Assembly (NCBI GenBank): GCA_023415655.1
Contig: JAEZKD010000220.1
Span: 4,986 to 68,985, forward strand
Direction of reading: 5' to 3'
Origin: Bacillota bacterium
GTDB lineage: Bacteria; Bacillota; Clostridia; Lachnospirales; Lachnospiraceae
DNA: 64,000 bases
Position numbers and translations under genes: made by a program. This document shows positions 42,507-51,925 of this stretch, in pieces (the stretch's first letter is position 1; every line of letters begins with the position of its first letter). A model generated the notes under the pieces. The model was not told the origin of the DNA and ran no database searches. It was given only the letters and a program-made list of their open reading frames with translations.

Positions 42507-42679
42507 CTAGTTTCCCTAGCCTTTCTAATTCAACCGTATATGTACCTATTATACCCCACTCTGCTGAATATATAAAGACTTAATCGTTTGGAAGTTGTAA
42601 GAGTTTTTACTACTCTAAAGCTTTTATTAGGATGTCCAATGACTATATTCAAAACCTAACACAGGAATATAAAAAAATG

Positions 42680-42722
42680 AAAAAAGGGTCAACAGTCAAA
42701 ACCTCTAGACCGTTTACCCTTA
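42680..42722 (-). terminator. Intrinsic terminator after the HtrA-like gene
   Basis: AAGGGTAAACGGTC pairs with GACTGTTGACCCTT (42684-42722), with one mismatch, followed by TTTTTTC on the minus strand. Confidence 0.75.
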
Positions 42723-42725
42723 TTG

Positions 42726-44093
42726 TTATGCTTTTTTCGCTAACGTTATTGAAAGTTCCATCTGTTTTAATTGTCCCTTGGACATACGATAAATGGTAAC
42801 CGTTATCACATCCTCCGGTTTATAATTATTCAATATACTAGCTAAATTGGTGATGGAAGAAACCGCATACTCATTGATATTAGTAATAATATCTCCTTGA
42901 CGTATATCACCAGTATAGGCTGGAGAATCCTGAAGTACCTTTGTAACATAGATACCATTCTCTAACTCATATTTGGATAATACACTCTCTGGCATATCTT
43001 CACCAGTCACTCCTAATAGAATGCGATCATATTTATTCGTTAATTTTTCAATTATTGGTTTTAATCTTGAAATCCCGATAGCTGTGCTAACATTGGAATC
43101 TCCCTCACCATCCATTGTCTGTGTGATGATTCCAATGACTTTACCATCCAAACTAACAATGACTCCATCACTGCTTTGATTGTTGGTAATATCCGTTGTA
43201 AAGAGATCCAATCGGTTATCCATAATATAAACAGATTTGCCTTTTCCAGTGATCATGCCAAGTTCCATCGAACCCGCCGATCCATTCGGATGTCCAAGTG
43301 CCAAAACAGCAGCTCCAACCACGATAGAGTAAGATTCTCCAAGCTCTACTGTTTTAATTGTAGAAAGCTGTAAGGAAGTAATATCCTTAAGCTTCACTGC
43401 AATCACTGCAAGATTGTAATCCTCGTCATAATTCCAGATTTCTCCACTCAAAGTAAATCCACCTGAAAAGGTAACATCAAGCTTATTTGCATTCTTAACT
43501 CGACTATATTCTGCTAATATCATCAACTCCGCATTATTCTCGCCTAGAACAATTCCAGTGGTTGATCTCTTTGTTTCATAGATCTCTTCCTGCCAGTCTT
43601 CTTTGTTCTCAATTGCGGTAACATCCACTAAACTATTATTCACCGTTGTAGCAACTTTACGAACCTCTAGTAATATTCTCTCATAGTCCGATATGGTAGC
43701 AGATATCCTCTGCTCAATTATAGTTGGTTGTACTTGGGGAGTAATCATTGGTGTTGGTTCTACTGTAATTGTTGGCTCAATGGTTGGAGTTAATTGTGTA
43801 GCGCTCTGCCCCGGTATCTGATTTTGCCCGTCCCCTGATGTCAGATTCTGATTTTCATCATAGGAAGGGAATAGAAGTTCAGAACGCTTTGTGGTATCAA
43901 TTCCAAGCAGTCTATTAATTAATCCTTCCGACTTTACGAATACGATTCTGGCTATGAGTCCAAATACTACTGCCAGTAGAATCGTCGATACCGTAATGAA
44001 TGCGATTTTCTTTACCTTATTCTTGCGTCTAGGTACAACCTTCTCTTGAATAAAGCTAAACTCATTCTCCGGCTTGGTCATCTTTGTATCCAT
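42726..44093 (-). CDS. HtrA-like membrane protein with degenerate protease domain and PDZ domain
   Basis: 455 residues: short cytoplasmic start, one membrane helix (29-52), a Thr/Pro/Gln-rich linker (about 95-128), a trypsin-fold domain (about 150-345) and a PDZ domain (about 355-450, LLGVTGEDMPESVL, DIRQGDIITNINEYAVSS). Aligned to Bacillus HtrA, the catalytic His (NNHVV) is Ser197 (EYSRV), the Asp (TDLAV) is Asn227 (YNLAV), and the Ser is kept as Ser308 but in SSDG, not NSGG. The protein is therefore likely a pseudoprotease or uses other chemistry. It lies downstream of the sensor kinase, same direction, 117 bases apart. Confidence 0.87.
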   Translation of the reverse strand: MDTKMTKPENEFSFIQEKVVPRRKNKVKKIAFITVSTILLAVVFGLIARIVFVKSEGLINRLLGIDTTKRSELLFPSYDENQNLTSGDGQNQIPGQSATQLTPTIEPTITVEPTPMITPQVQPTIIEQRISATISDYERILLEVRKVATTVNNSLVDVTAIENKEDWQEEIYETKRSTTGIVLGENNAELMILAEYSRVKNANKLDVTFSGGFTLSGEIWNYDEDYNLAVIAVKLKDITSLQLSTIKTVELGESYSIVVGAAVLALGHPNGSAGSMELGMITGKGKSVYIMDNRLDLFTTDITNNQSSDGVIVSLDGKVIGIITQTMDGEGDSNVSTAIGISRLKPIIEKLTNKYDRILLGVTGEDMPESVLSKYELENGIYVTKVLQDSPAYTGDIRQGDIITNINEYAVSSITNLASILNNYKPEDVITVTIYRMSKGQLKQMELSITLAKKA

Positions 44094-44210
44094 ACTTGTC
44101 CTCCAAGTTTAATCATGATTTATATGCTCATTGAAACTGCTAATTCATCGAAAGACTAATTTCAATTTTATCACGGACATATGAACGAACTATGAAGTTT
44201 TTGTAAACAA

Positions 44211-45611
44211 TCAATCGCTACTAGGAAGTGTGAAAATAAATTCTGTTCCAACTCCCTCTGTACTAATGACATTGATATTCTCCTTATGTGCCATAATAAT
44301 CTCTTTCGTAATCGAAAGTCCAAGCCCTGTACCTTTTTTATCTTTTCCTCTTGAGGTATCGGTTTTATAAAAACGTTCCCAAATTTTCTTGATACTATCT
44401 TTCGGTATCCCAATTCCATGGTCCTTAACCGAAACGAATACCTTAGAGCCTTTCACCTCTGTTGTAACTTGTATTTTAGAATCTGTATTGCTAAATTTAA
44501 TCGCATTGTCTAGTAAATTATACAATACCTGCTGAATCTTATCTTTATCTGCATCAACAAAGGTTTCCCTTGCTGAAAACTCAAGATTAAGTACAATTCT
44601 CTTCTTAGTACAATAACCTTCAAATGTAGCAGCTGTCTTACGAATCACTTCATTGACATCGAACGAATGAATATCGAGTAAGGCACCCTTTTGATCAAAG
44701 CTATTAAGTGCGAGTAAATTAGTTGTCAGCTTAGTCAAACGTTCTGTTTCAAACAAAATAATATCCAAGTATTTATTCTGCATCTCATACGGAATTGTAC
44801 CATCCACCATTGCTTCTGCATATCCACGAATGGAGGTCAGTGGTGAGCGAAAGTCATGTGATATATTCGCGACGAATTTCTTCTGATAGTCATCTAGACT
44901 TTTAAGTTCGTCCGCCATAAATTTAATCGCATCACCTAATTCTTTGTATTCATCCTTAGACCTTAAGGTCAGCTCTTCTTCAAAGTGACCTTGCGCATAT
45001 TCCAAGGCAATCTTTTTTAGTTTGCCAATTGGATAAATAGCAAAAAAATAGATTGCAATAAATATAACAAGTAATATGACTAAAAATACAATATAAACAA
45101 TATTAATGAAGTCCAAATAATAGATGGAATCCTCTTGAATGGACTCCATCGGTGTTAAAAGGCAGATATATCCTCGAATCGAATAGTTATAAGGAATACC
45201 AACAATCACACTTAACATTGGTTTCGTAAACGCACCACGAATTGTTACATTACTTGCAAATGTTTGATCTAAAAAAGTCGAATCTCTATCTAATATGTTG
45301 ACCCCTCGCATGGTTCCGAGTGTGTCCATGATTATTTCACCATCCACATTGATAACCCAGATTCGCTCTTTGATAAAGTTTGAAAGGTTATTCAATTGCT
45401 TCGTCATATCTATATAGGACAAATTCGAAGAATAGTATGCAATTGCATATTCATTTACAATCAGCTCCGCCTTGCTGTAAAGCTCGTCCTTGTTGCGATC
45501 TAATATCTGGGCTTCCATTCGATTCTTACCATAAGTATTAAGCAGAACAAGCATGATCACTGCTGCCAGCACATAGCAGGCAACCAACTTCATCAACGCT
45601 TTCCGTTTCAT
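44211..45611 (-). CDS. Sensor histidine kinase
   Basis: 466 residues: TM1 (about 8-26), an extracellular sensor of about 140 residues, TM2 (IVYIVFLVILLVIFIAIYFF), a HAMP domain, the H-box NISHDFRSPLTSIRGYAEAM, the N-box LLDNAIKFSNTDSK and the G-boxes (DHGIGIPKD, GTGLGLSITK). It reads with the OmpR-family regulator as a two-component system, 29 bases downstream of it. The signal is unknown. An HtrA-like pseudoprotease follows, so an envelope-stress input is a reasonable inference. Confidence 0.93.
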   Translation of the reverse strand: MKRKALMKLVACYVLAAVIMLVLLNTYGKNRMEAQILDRNKDELYSKAELIVNEYAIAYYSSNLSYIDMTKQLNNLSNFIKERIWVINVDGEIIMDTLGTMRGVNILDRDSTFLDQTFASNVTIRGAFTKPMLSVIVGIPYNYSIRGYICLLTPMESIQEDSIYYLDFINIVYIVFLVILLVIFIAIYFFAIYPIGKLKKIALEYAQGHFEEELTLRSKDEYKELGDAIKFMADELKSLDDYQKKFVANISHDFRSPLTSIRGYAEAMVDGTIPYEMQNKYLDIILFETERLTKLTTNLLALNSFDQKGALLDIHSFDVNEVIRKTAATFEGYCTKKRIVLNLEFSARETFVDADKDKIQQVLYNLLDNAIKFSNTDSKIQVTTEVKGSKVFVSVKDHGIGIPKDSIKKIWERFYKTDTSRGKDKKGTGLGLSITKEIIMAHKENINVISTEGVGTEFIFTLPSSD

Positions 45612-45640
45612 ATAAAGTCACGCCCTCTCTTGTGATGTGC

Positions 45641-46354
45641 TTAATCTTTCCGCACTTCGAATTTATATCCAATGCCCCAGACAGTTGAAAGTCGCCAAGC
45701 ACTATGATCCTTGATTTTTTCTCTCAATCGTTTGATATGCACATCAACTGTTCTGGTGTCTCCGATGTATTCATAGCCCCAGATATGATCCAATAACTGT
45801 TCTCTTGTAAATACTTGATTTGGATGAACCGCTAGAAAATAGAATAGTTCCAATTCCTTTGGTGGCATCTCAATTGGTTTTCCATAGTAACGAACCGAAT
45901 AATTACTCTGATTGATAATTAGATCCGGATAGCTCACGTAATCACCCTTCTCTTCCGTAACTAGCTCATTCGCTGCAGGAGCGACTGCTGTTCTTCGAAG
46001 AACAGCCTTCACCCTTGCAACGAGTTCCTTCGAATCAAATGGTTTTATCATATAATCATCAGCACCAAGCTCTAAGCCAAGTACTTTATCAAAGATTTCA
46101 CCTTTTGCGGATAGCATAATAATCGGTATGGAGGAAGTTTTTCTTACTTCACGGCACACTTCATAGCCATCAATTCCTGGGAGCATCAAATCAAGCAGAA
46201 TTAAATTTGGCCCAAACTCACGAAATTGTTGAATTGCTTCCTCTCCATCATATACAATCAGTGTATCAAAGCATTCCTTTGCTAGATACAAGGAAATTAA
46301 TTCTGCGATATTTGCATCATCATCAACAATTAGTATCTTTTGCTTTGTTGCCAT
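45641..46354 (-). CDS. OmpR/PhoB-family response regulator
   Basis: 237 residues. Receiver domain with acidic pocket (IVDDDANIAEL), the phosphoacceptor Asp in LILLDLMLPGIDG, the conserved Thr/Ser in IIMLSA and Lys in DDYMIKPFDS; then a winged-helix output domain (PPKELELFYFLAVHPNQVFTREQLLDHIW and RTVDVHIKRLREKI). It pairs with the kinase gene 29 bases downstream. GGAGGGGGAGC precedes the ATG. It follows mutS2 by 11 bases, so it may be co-transcribed with it. Confidence 0.95.
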   Translation of the reverse strand: MATKQKILIVDDDANIAELISLYLAKECFDTLIVYDGEEAIQQFREFGPNLILLDLMLPGIDGYEVCREVRKTSSIPIIMLSAKGEIFDKVLGLELGADDYMIKPFDSKELVARVKAVLRRTAVAPAANELVTEEKGDYVSYPDLIINQSNYSVRYYGKPIEMPPKELELFYFLAVHPNQVFTREQLLDHIWGYEYIGDTRTVDVHIKRLREKIKDHSAWRLSTVWGIGYKFEVRKD

Positions 46355-46365
46355 GCTCCCCCTCC

Positions 46366-48756
46366 TTATTTGAACTCAACGATTGTGACTCCATGGTCTC
46401 CTTCACCAAATCCACCAACACGATAGGATTTTACGTATTTTGTTCTCTTTAGATGTTGATGTACAGCATCCTTTAGCGCTCCTGTACCACGACCATGAAT
46501 GATGGTTACCTGTGGTAAATGAGCAAGGTACGCATCATCTAGATATTTATCCACGATTGGTAATGCCTCATCCACACGCTTCCCAATAATGTTTAACTCT
46601 GGACTAATCGTACTCGATTTGCTGAGTCGAATCTTACCACTTTGAGTTTTGGAGGTTGTCTTTTCCTCTACTAACTCTTCTTCAATTAATTCCAAATCAC
46701 TCATATGAATTAAAGATCGAAGGATTCCCATCTGTACATACATATCACCCTTAGCATTCGGTAATGTGCTAACAGTCCCCTTTAGGTTTAAGCTAATAAC
46801 ATGTACCGTATCTCCAACTTTAAAATCAGATGCATTGTGTTTCTTTTGGTTCTTCTTTTTCTTTACCACAAGTTTCGAGTCTGTTTCTCCAAGGCGATCA
46901 CGAAGTGCTGCTCGTTCACTTTCCATTTCCTTATTTGCTAAGCCTGAAGTACTCAACTTATTGAACTTACGAATTGTTTCGTCTGCATAATCCTTTGCTT
47001 CCTGTAGAATTTCTCGTGCCTTCTCATTCGCCTCACGCAAAATGCGGTCTTTTGCAGAATCTATCTTCGTATTCTTTTCGGTTAATTTCTTCTTTAGATC
47101 TTCTACTTCTCTCTTGTATCGAGCAATTTCTTCTTTATCTTTCTCAATAGCAAGACGACTTTCCTCTAAGTTACTAATTACATCCTCAAAGCTTTCATCC
47201 TTGGTTTGAATGAAGCCTTTGGCTTGCTCAATGATTTGTGAGCTTAGCCCTAATTTTAAAGAGATTGCAAATGCATTGCTCTTTCCAGGAATCCCAATGA
47301 GCAGACGATAGGTTGGACGTAATGTTTCAACATTAAACTCACAACAAGCATTGCTAACACCTGGTGTCGAAAGTGCAAAAATCTTAAGCTCACTATAATG
47401 AGTTGTGGCTATCGTACGAATTCTACGCTCGTGTAGATACGATAGAATTGACATCGCTAGAGCTGCTCCTTCCGTAGGGTCGGTCCCCGCACCTAATTCA
47501 TCAAAAAGCACAAGAGAATCTTCATCTGCATGTTCTAAGATCGAAACGGTATTGGTCATGTGTGAAGAGAATGTACTCAAGCTTTGTTCAATGCTTTGTT
47601 CATCTCCGATGTCTGCATAAACCTCCGTAAAGATCGATAATTCAGACCCATCAAATGCTGGTATATGGAGTCCTGATTGCCCCATCATGGTAAATAATCC
47701 AACGGTTTTTAGAGAAACTGTCTTACCACCTGTATTTGGTCCTGTAATTACCAGCAAATCAAACTCTTTACCAAGATAAATGTCAATTGGAACTACTTTA
47801 TGTGGATCTATCAGTGGATGACGTCCCTTTTTGATGTTAATATATTTGTTCTGATTAAACTTAGGCTCTGATGCCTTCATTTGTTTAGAAAGCTGAGCAC
47901 GTGCAAATATAAAATCCAGTTCTGCTAATGTTTTTTGATTATAAGCCAAATTCTCAATCTCTACCGCTACTAAATTGCTTAGGTCAGCTAGAATCTTCTC
48001 AATTTCTTCTTGTTCACGAATTGCTAATTCAGCCAACTCATTGTTAAGTTTCACAATAGCAAGTGGTTCAATGAATGCCGTAGATCCCGTTGAGGATTGA
48101 TCGTGCATCATTCCTTGGAACGTATTCTTATGCTCTTGCTTCACTGGAAGACAATAACGACCATTTCTCATAGTAATAATCGCATCCTGTAGCTGTCCCT
48201 TTGCTGCTGCAGCATTCATAATTGAGTTTAACTGCTCATGGATCTTATCATTGGTAACTTTTATCGTTCTAAGTACTGTTTTTAATCCTGGGGATGCATC
48301 ATCTGCAATTTCCTCTTCCGAAACAATGCATCTCATAATCTCATTATTGATTGGAGACATTGGCTCTAATAGTTGAAACATCTCTGTCAAACTATCGGTA
48401 GCTCCATCTTCTAAATCTCCACTACTCTTTTGATGATATCCATAATTTTTTGCTCTTAGCGTTGCTGTCAGTACTGAACTAATTTTTAATAGTTCGCCCG
48501 CACCAAGTGTTGCAGCAATTTCTAAGCGTTTGATGGAACTACGAATGTCTGGTATTCCAGAGAATGATAACGTCCCCTTTGCATATAGTCTTGTCAATGC
48601 ATCGCTTGTTTCCTTTTGCATTCTAGTAATGTCCGCTAATTTTATTAATGGAGCTAGATTTTGACACTTTTCTCTACCTAGCATGGAACCTGCGAGCCCA
48701 GCTAATCGTTCAACAATTTTATGATATTCTAATACTCTTAACGCTTTTTCGTTCAT
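46366..48756 (-). CDS. mutS2: MutS2 (RqcU-type) endonuclease/ribosome-rescue ATPase
   Basis: 796 residues from the ATG at 48756 (TTGGAGG upstream; a frame to 48795 is unlikely). MutS core with Walker A (GPNTGGKTVSLKT), Walker B/Q-loop (LVLFDELGAGTDPTEGA) and ATHYSELK; a long coiled coil (about 520-620) and a KOW-like segment (VGDTVHVISLNLKGTV), then the Smr nuclease domain (HGRGTGALKDAVHQHL). It lacks the mismatch-binding domain of MutS1. In B. subtilis this protein splits collided ribosomes. GluRS and this gene flank no shared operon; the regulator gene follows it closely. Confidence 0.95.
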   Translation of the reverse strand: MNEKALRVLEYHKIVERLAGLAGSMLGREKCQNLAPLIKLADITRMQKETSDALTRLYAKGTLSFSGIPDIRSSIKRLEIAATLGAGELLKISSVLTATLRAKNYGYHQKSSGDLEDGATDSLTEMFQLLEPMSPINNEIMRCIVSEEEIADDASPGLKTVLRTIKVTNDKIHEQLNSIMNAAAAKGQLQDAIITMRNGRYCLPVKQEHKNTFQGMMHDQSSTGSTAFIEPLAIVKLNNELAELAIREQEEIEKILADLSNLVAVEIENLAYNQKTLAELDFIFARAQLSKQMKASEPKFNQNKYINIKKGRHPLIDPHKVVPIDIYLGKEFDLLVITGPNTGGKTVSLKTVGLFTMMGQSGLHIPAFDGSELSIFTEVYADIGDEQSIEQSLSTFSSHMTNTVSILEHADEDSLVLFDELGAGTDPTEGAALAMSILSYLHERRIRTIATTHYSELKIFALSTPGVSNACCEFNVETLRPTYRLLIGIPGKSNAFAISLKLGLSSQIIEQAKGFIQTKDESFEDVISNLEESRLAIEKDKEEIARYKREVEDLKKKLTEKNTKIDSAKDRILREANEKAREILQEAKDYADETIRKFNKLSTSGLANKEMESERAALRDRLGETDSKLVVKKKKNQKKHNASDFKVGDTVHVISLNLKGTVSTLPNAKGDMYVQMGILRSLIHMSDLELIEEELVEEKTTSKTQSGKIRLSKSSTISPELNIIGKRVDEALPIVDKYLDDAYLAHLPQVTIIHGRGTGALKDAVHQHLKRTKYVKSYRVGGFGEGDHGVTIVEFK

Positions 48757-48807
48757 ATTGATTTCCTCCAAGTCTATTAAAAGCGTACTATCCAATTAAT
48801 TACCTTT

Positions 48808-48836
48808 ATTGTACTATACCCATAAACGAATGTCCA
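48808..48836 (-). promoter_or_regulatory. Promoter of mutS2
   Basis: Minus strand TGGACA (48836-48831), 17 bp, TACAAT (48813-48808), 52 bases upstream of the start. Confidence 0.75.
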
Positions 48837-48950
48837 TAGTGCAATCATTTGCACATATTTATGTAAACAAGCACATACACACGCAATCGGATGTATTTCT
48901 AGGCATTTTAAACGCGATCTCATCTCTTAATTTCCAACACAGACCAAAGT

Positions 48951-49022
48951 GTGCTTTGCACACTCTCACGATTAAAATCTCTCATAGCACACTTTGTTCC
49001 CGCGCCGAGGGGGTATCCCCCG
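48951..49022. repeat. Extra hairpin block attached to element copy B
   Basis: AGTGTGC-TTT-GCACACT (48952-48968) is a perfect hairpin. GCACACT (48988-48994) can pair with AGTGTGC (49023-49029), enclosing a GC-rich GGGGGTATCCCCC hairpin (49010-49022). This is an unusually GC-rich patch in an AT-rich genome. Between it and the mutS2 promoter only a GTGCAA/TTGCAC-type repeat (48839-48854) is seen. Confidence 0.65.
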
Positions 49023-49096
49023 AGTGTGCATTGTTGCCCTGTTTTTTAGGGCATTTTTAATTCATAGGAAATTCAGTTTCCTATGAATTAAAAAAA
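49023..49096. repeat. Multi-hairpin intergenic element, copy B
   Basis: AGTGTGCATTGTTGCCCT, GTTTTTT loop, AGGGC, ATTTTT, then AATTCATAGGAAA...TTTCCTATGAATT and an A-run. It differs from copy C at about two positions. The A-run end is the T-tract of the trmL terminator. Confidence 0.85.
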
Positions 49097-49121
49097 AGGA
49101 GCGATCGCTTTGCGACCACCC
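49090..49121 (-). terminator. Intrinsic terminator after trmL
   Basis: GGGGTGGTCGC (49121-49111) pairs with GCGATCGCTCC (49107-49097) including G-U pairs, loop AAA, then a T-run (49096-49090) on the minus strand. Confidence 0.75.
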
Positions 49122-49145
49122 CTCTGCTCATTTTTTCATTTACCA

Positions 49146-49646
49146 CTATTTTGCTTCATCCCAAGTATGATGATGAAGTTCTCCTAGCATTCTCATATCT
49201 TCAAAGTTATTCTGACGTAACGCTTCGTACAAAACAACCGCTACCGAATTACCAAGATTTAAAGAACGGATATCTCCAATCATTGGGATACGGATACAGG
49301 TATCTTTATGCTCAAGTAAAATCTCTTCTGGAATACCAGCACTTTCTTTCCCAAACATAATAAAACAGTCTGGTTCATATGATACGTCGGTGTATACATG
49401 TCTTGCTTTCGTTGTTGCCATATAAATCTTTGCATTCGGATTCTTTTTAAGAAAGTCATTAAAATCATCATACACTGTGACCTCAAGATCTTTCCAATAG
49501 TCTAATCCTGCTCGGCGAATTTCCTTCTCATCTAGCTTAAATCCTAAAGGTTCAATTAGATGAAGCTTAGTCCCTGTTGCTACACAGGTACGACCTATAT
49601 TACCTGTATTGGCTGGTATTTCTGGTTCAAATAATACAATATTCAT
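49146..49646 (-). CDS. trmL: tRNA (cytidine/uridine-2'-O-)-methyltransferase TrmL
   Basis: 166-residue SPOUT methyltransferase. Opening MNIVLFEPEIPANTGNIGRTC, then IYMATTKARH, FIMFGKESAGIPEEIL and IPMIGDIRSLNLGNSVAV are the family's substrate and SAM-knot motifs. It adds 2'-O-methyl at the wobble position (34) of leucine tRNAs. It is 33 bases downstream of cheX in the same direction, possibly co-transcribed. Length equals E. coli TrmL. Confidence 0.93.
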   Translation of the reverse strand: MNIVLFEPEIPANTGNIGRTCVATGTKLHLIEPLGFKLDEKEIRRAGLDYWKDLEVTVYDDFNDFLKKNPNAKIYMATTKARHVYTDVSYEPDCFIMFGKESAGIPEEILLEHKDTCIRIPMIGDIRSLNLGNSVAVVLYEALRQNNFEDMRMLGELHHHTWDEAK

Positions 49647-49679
49647 CTCTACCGTATCCTTTCTAGCATGATCGGTAAT

Positions 49680-50150
49680 TTAGTTTTTCTTAATTGCAAT
49701 GTTAATTTCTATCTTTTTGCTCTCCTCATAAACAAGAGGAACACAGATATTAGCTGCATAGTCATTTTTAAAGGTTACCGTACCTTTGCAAATGGTCGGA
49801 GGTGTAATATCAATCTCAATCCCCTTTGTAGAAAATACAGTTGCTGTATTTCCAAGTACCATATTACAAAGTTCAGAAATAGCACTCTCAGCTAATGCAT
49901 CTAATTCTGATAATTGCATCATACACATCTTAGAAGCAATATCTAAAGCAACCGAATTATCAAAGCTTAAAATAACCTGCCCTGACATTTCTCCAGTAAC
50001 TCCTAGCATGATGAGCAAGGATTGGTTTCCAAACACTGCATCCTTCGTATAAGGTTTGTCTATTTTGGTATCAACCTTAACTACATCTTTCAAGACTTTC
50101 GTAGCTGCAATTAAGAAGGGATTAATATAATCTGCACTAATAGCTCCCAT
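49680..50150 (-). CDS. cheX: CheX-type chemotaxis phosphatase
   Basis: 156 residues of the CheC/CheX/FliY family. AESAISELCNMVLGNT contains the catalytic E-x2-N motif that enters the CheY active site; the N-terminal DYINPFLIAATKVLKDV matches CheX. It should dephosphorylate CheY-P and end flagellar signalling. No other che or fla gene is nearby, so it is a scattered chemotaxis gene, like the receptor at 22.9 kb. GGAGGTCTAAGG precedes the ATG. Confidence 0.9.
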   Translation of the reverse strand: MGAISADYINPFLIAATKVLKDVVKVDTKIDKPYTKDAVFGNQSLLIMLGVTGEMSGQVILSFDNSVALDIASKMCMMQLSELDALAESAISELCNMVLGNTATVFSTKGIEIDITPPTICKGTVTFKNDYAANICVPLVYEESKKIEINIAIKKN

Positions 50151-50253
50151 CCTTAGACCTCCTATGTATCAATAACCTTCACTGGATATCGATCACTTAT
50201 TAAGTTTACAGAACGATTTTATCACAATTATACGCAATTAATCAACTATAATC

Positions 50254-51417
50254 TTAATTTCGATATTTCTTGACAAAAATCTCCATACGTCCTAGCGCTT
50301 CCTTTAGATTCTCGATGGAGTATGCATAAGAAATACGTAAAAACCCTTCTCCACAATCACCAAATGCAGTCCCTGGAACGACAGCCACCTTCTCCTCCAT
50401 CAACAATCGATTTGCAAATTCATCACTCGTCATTCCAGTACTCTTAATACATGGAAAAGCATAAAATGCACCATATGGTTCAAAACATTCCAAGCCCATA
50501 TCACGCAGCTTCGTGACTACATATCGACGTCTTTTATTATAATCCTCACGCATTCTTACGACATCACGGTCTCCGTTTTTCAATGCTTCAATTGCTGCAT
50601 ATTGGCTAGTCGTAGGTGCACACATAATTGCAAACTGATGAATCTTAGTCATCTGCTCTAGGATTTCCTTTGGTCCTGCTGCATACCCAAGTCTCCAGCC
50701 TGTCATTGCATAAGCCTTTGAGAAGCCATTAATTAAGATGGTTCTCTCCTGCATACCAGGTAAACTTGCAATGGAAACATGCTGATCCATATAGGTTAAT
50801 TCACTATATATCTCATCTGAGATAACAAACAGATCCTTTTCAATTACTACCTCAGCAATCTCTTGTAGTTCTTCTCTGGTCATAATAGCACCAGTTGGAT
50901 TGTTTGGAAAAGGCATGATTAAAATCTTTGTCTTTTCGGTAATTGCATCTAATAATTCTTGTTTTGTTAGTTTAAACTCATTCTCCTGTTTTAATTCAAT
51001 GACCACAGGTTTTCCATCTGCTAACGTAACACAAGGTAGATATGAAACATAGCTTGGTTGAGGTATTAATACTTCATCTCCCTCATCTACCATAGCACGA
51101 AGCGCAACGTCAATTGCCTCACTTCCACCTACGGTAACTACAATTTCATTTTTGTAATTATACGTCAATCCACATCGACGTTGTAGGTAATTCACAATTT
51201 CTTTTCTTAATTCTAGATGTCCTGCATTCGAGGTATAAAAGGTTCTACCTTTTTCTAAGGAATAAATTCCTTCCTCTCGAATGTGCCAAGGGGTATCAAA
51301 GTCTGGTTCCCCTACACCTAGAGAAATTGCATCTTTCATTTCGCTTACGATATCAAAAAATTTACGAATGCCGGACGGTTGAATATGTACGACTTTCTGA
51401 TTCAGTGGGTTTCTCAA
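50254..51417 (-). CDS. Class I/II PLP aminotransferase (PatA/AspC-like)
   Basis: 387 residues with a TTG start at 51417 that overlaps the Lrp stop (TTGA) by 4 bases, so translation is coupled. Fold type I aminotransferase: SLGVGEPDFDTP, VTVGGSEAIDVALRA, PFPNNPTGAIM, ISDEIYSELTY and the PLP lysine in INGFSKAYAMTGWRLGY. An Arg for the substrate carboxylate is in FLRISYA. PatA (N-acetyl-diaminopimelate aminotransferase) and aspartate/aromatic transaminases look alike here, so the substrate remains open. The Lrp regulator upstream suggests amino-acid control. Confidence 0.9.
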   Translation of the reverse strand: MRNPLNQKVVHIQPSGIRKFFDIVSEMKDAISLGVGEPDFDTPWHIREEGIYSLEKGRTFYTSNAGHLELRKEIVNYLQRRCGLTYNYKNEIVVTVGGSEAIDVALRAMVDEGDEVLIPQPSYVSYLPCVTLADGKPVVIELKQENEFKLTKQELLDAITEKTKILIMPFPNNPTGAIMTREELQEIAEVVIEKDLFVISDEIYSELTYMDQHVSIASLPGMQERTILINGFSKAYAMTGWRLGYAAGPKEILEQMTKIHQFAIMCAPTTSQYAAIEALKNGDRDVVRMREDYNKRRRYVVTKLRDMGLECFEPYGAFYAFPCIKSTGMTSDEFANRLLMEEKVAVVPGTAFGDCGEGFLRISYAYSIENLKEALGRMEIFVKKYRN

Positions 51418-51899
51418 GGTGTAATCAACATCCTTTCATCTTCAATTTCATTTACCAATGGTATTCCATGTTCTTTGTATTTCTTTAATACAAAATGGGT
51501 TGCGGTACTTAAAATCGCCTCCATCGGTGCTAATTTACTAGATACAAACATAGCTACTTCTCGCATGCTCATACCATTGATTACAACCGTTAAATCAAAT
51601 CCTCCAGACATCAAGTAAACGGATTCCACTTCTTCAAATTTGTAGATACGCTCAGCAATACGATCAAATCCCTGACCTCTTTGAGGTGTCACCTTAACCT
51701 CAATTAATGCAGTAACTTTTTCACTTTCTGCTTTATCCCAATTAATTAGAGTTGGATATCCACAGATGATTGACTCTTCTTCCAGCTCTTTGATTGTGGC
51801 CGCGACCGCCTCCTCCTCTACTCCAAGCATAATCGCTAAATCCTTGGGCGTGAGTTTTGAGTTCTTATCAATCGCTTTTAAAATCTTTTCTCTCATCAT
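51414..51899 (-). CDS. Lrp/AsnC-family transcriptional regulator
   Basis: 161 residues: HTH (KLTPKDLAIMLGVEEEAVAATIKELEE, about 14-42) and the RAM (ACT-like) effector domain (VTALIEVKVTPQRGQGFDRIAERI...VYLMSGGFDLTVVI). It probably senses an amino acid and controls the aminotransferase with which it overlaps by 4 bases. Two consecutive ATGs follow GGAGAGGATTTGAC. The AIR-synthase-like gene upstream may share the transcript (26-base gap). Confidence 0.93.
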   Translation of the reverse strand: MMREKILKAIDKNSKLTPKDLAIMLGVEEEAVAATIKELEEESIICGYPTLINWDKAESEKVTALIEVKVTPQRGQGFDRIAERIYKFEEVESVYLMSGGFDLTVVINGMSMREVAMFVSSKLAPMEAILSTATHFVLKKYKEHGIPLVNEIEDERMLITP

Positions 51900-51925
51900 G
51901 TCAAATCCTCTCCTTTTTTCTTATC

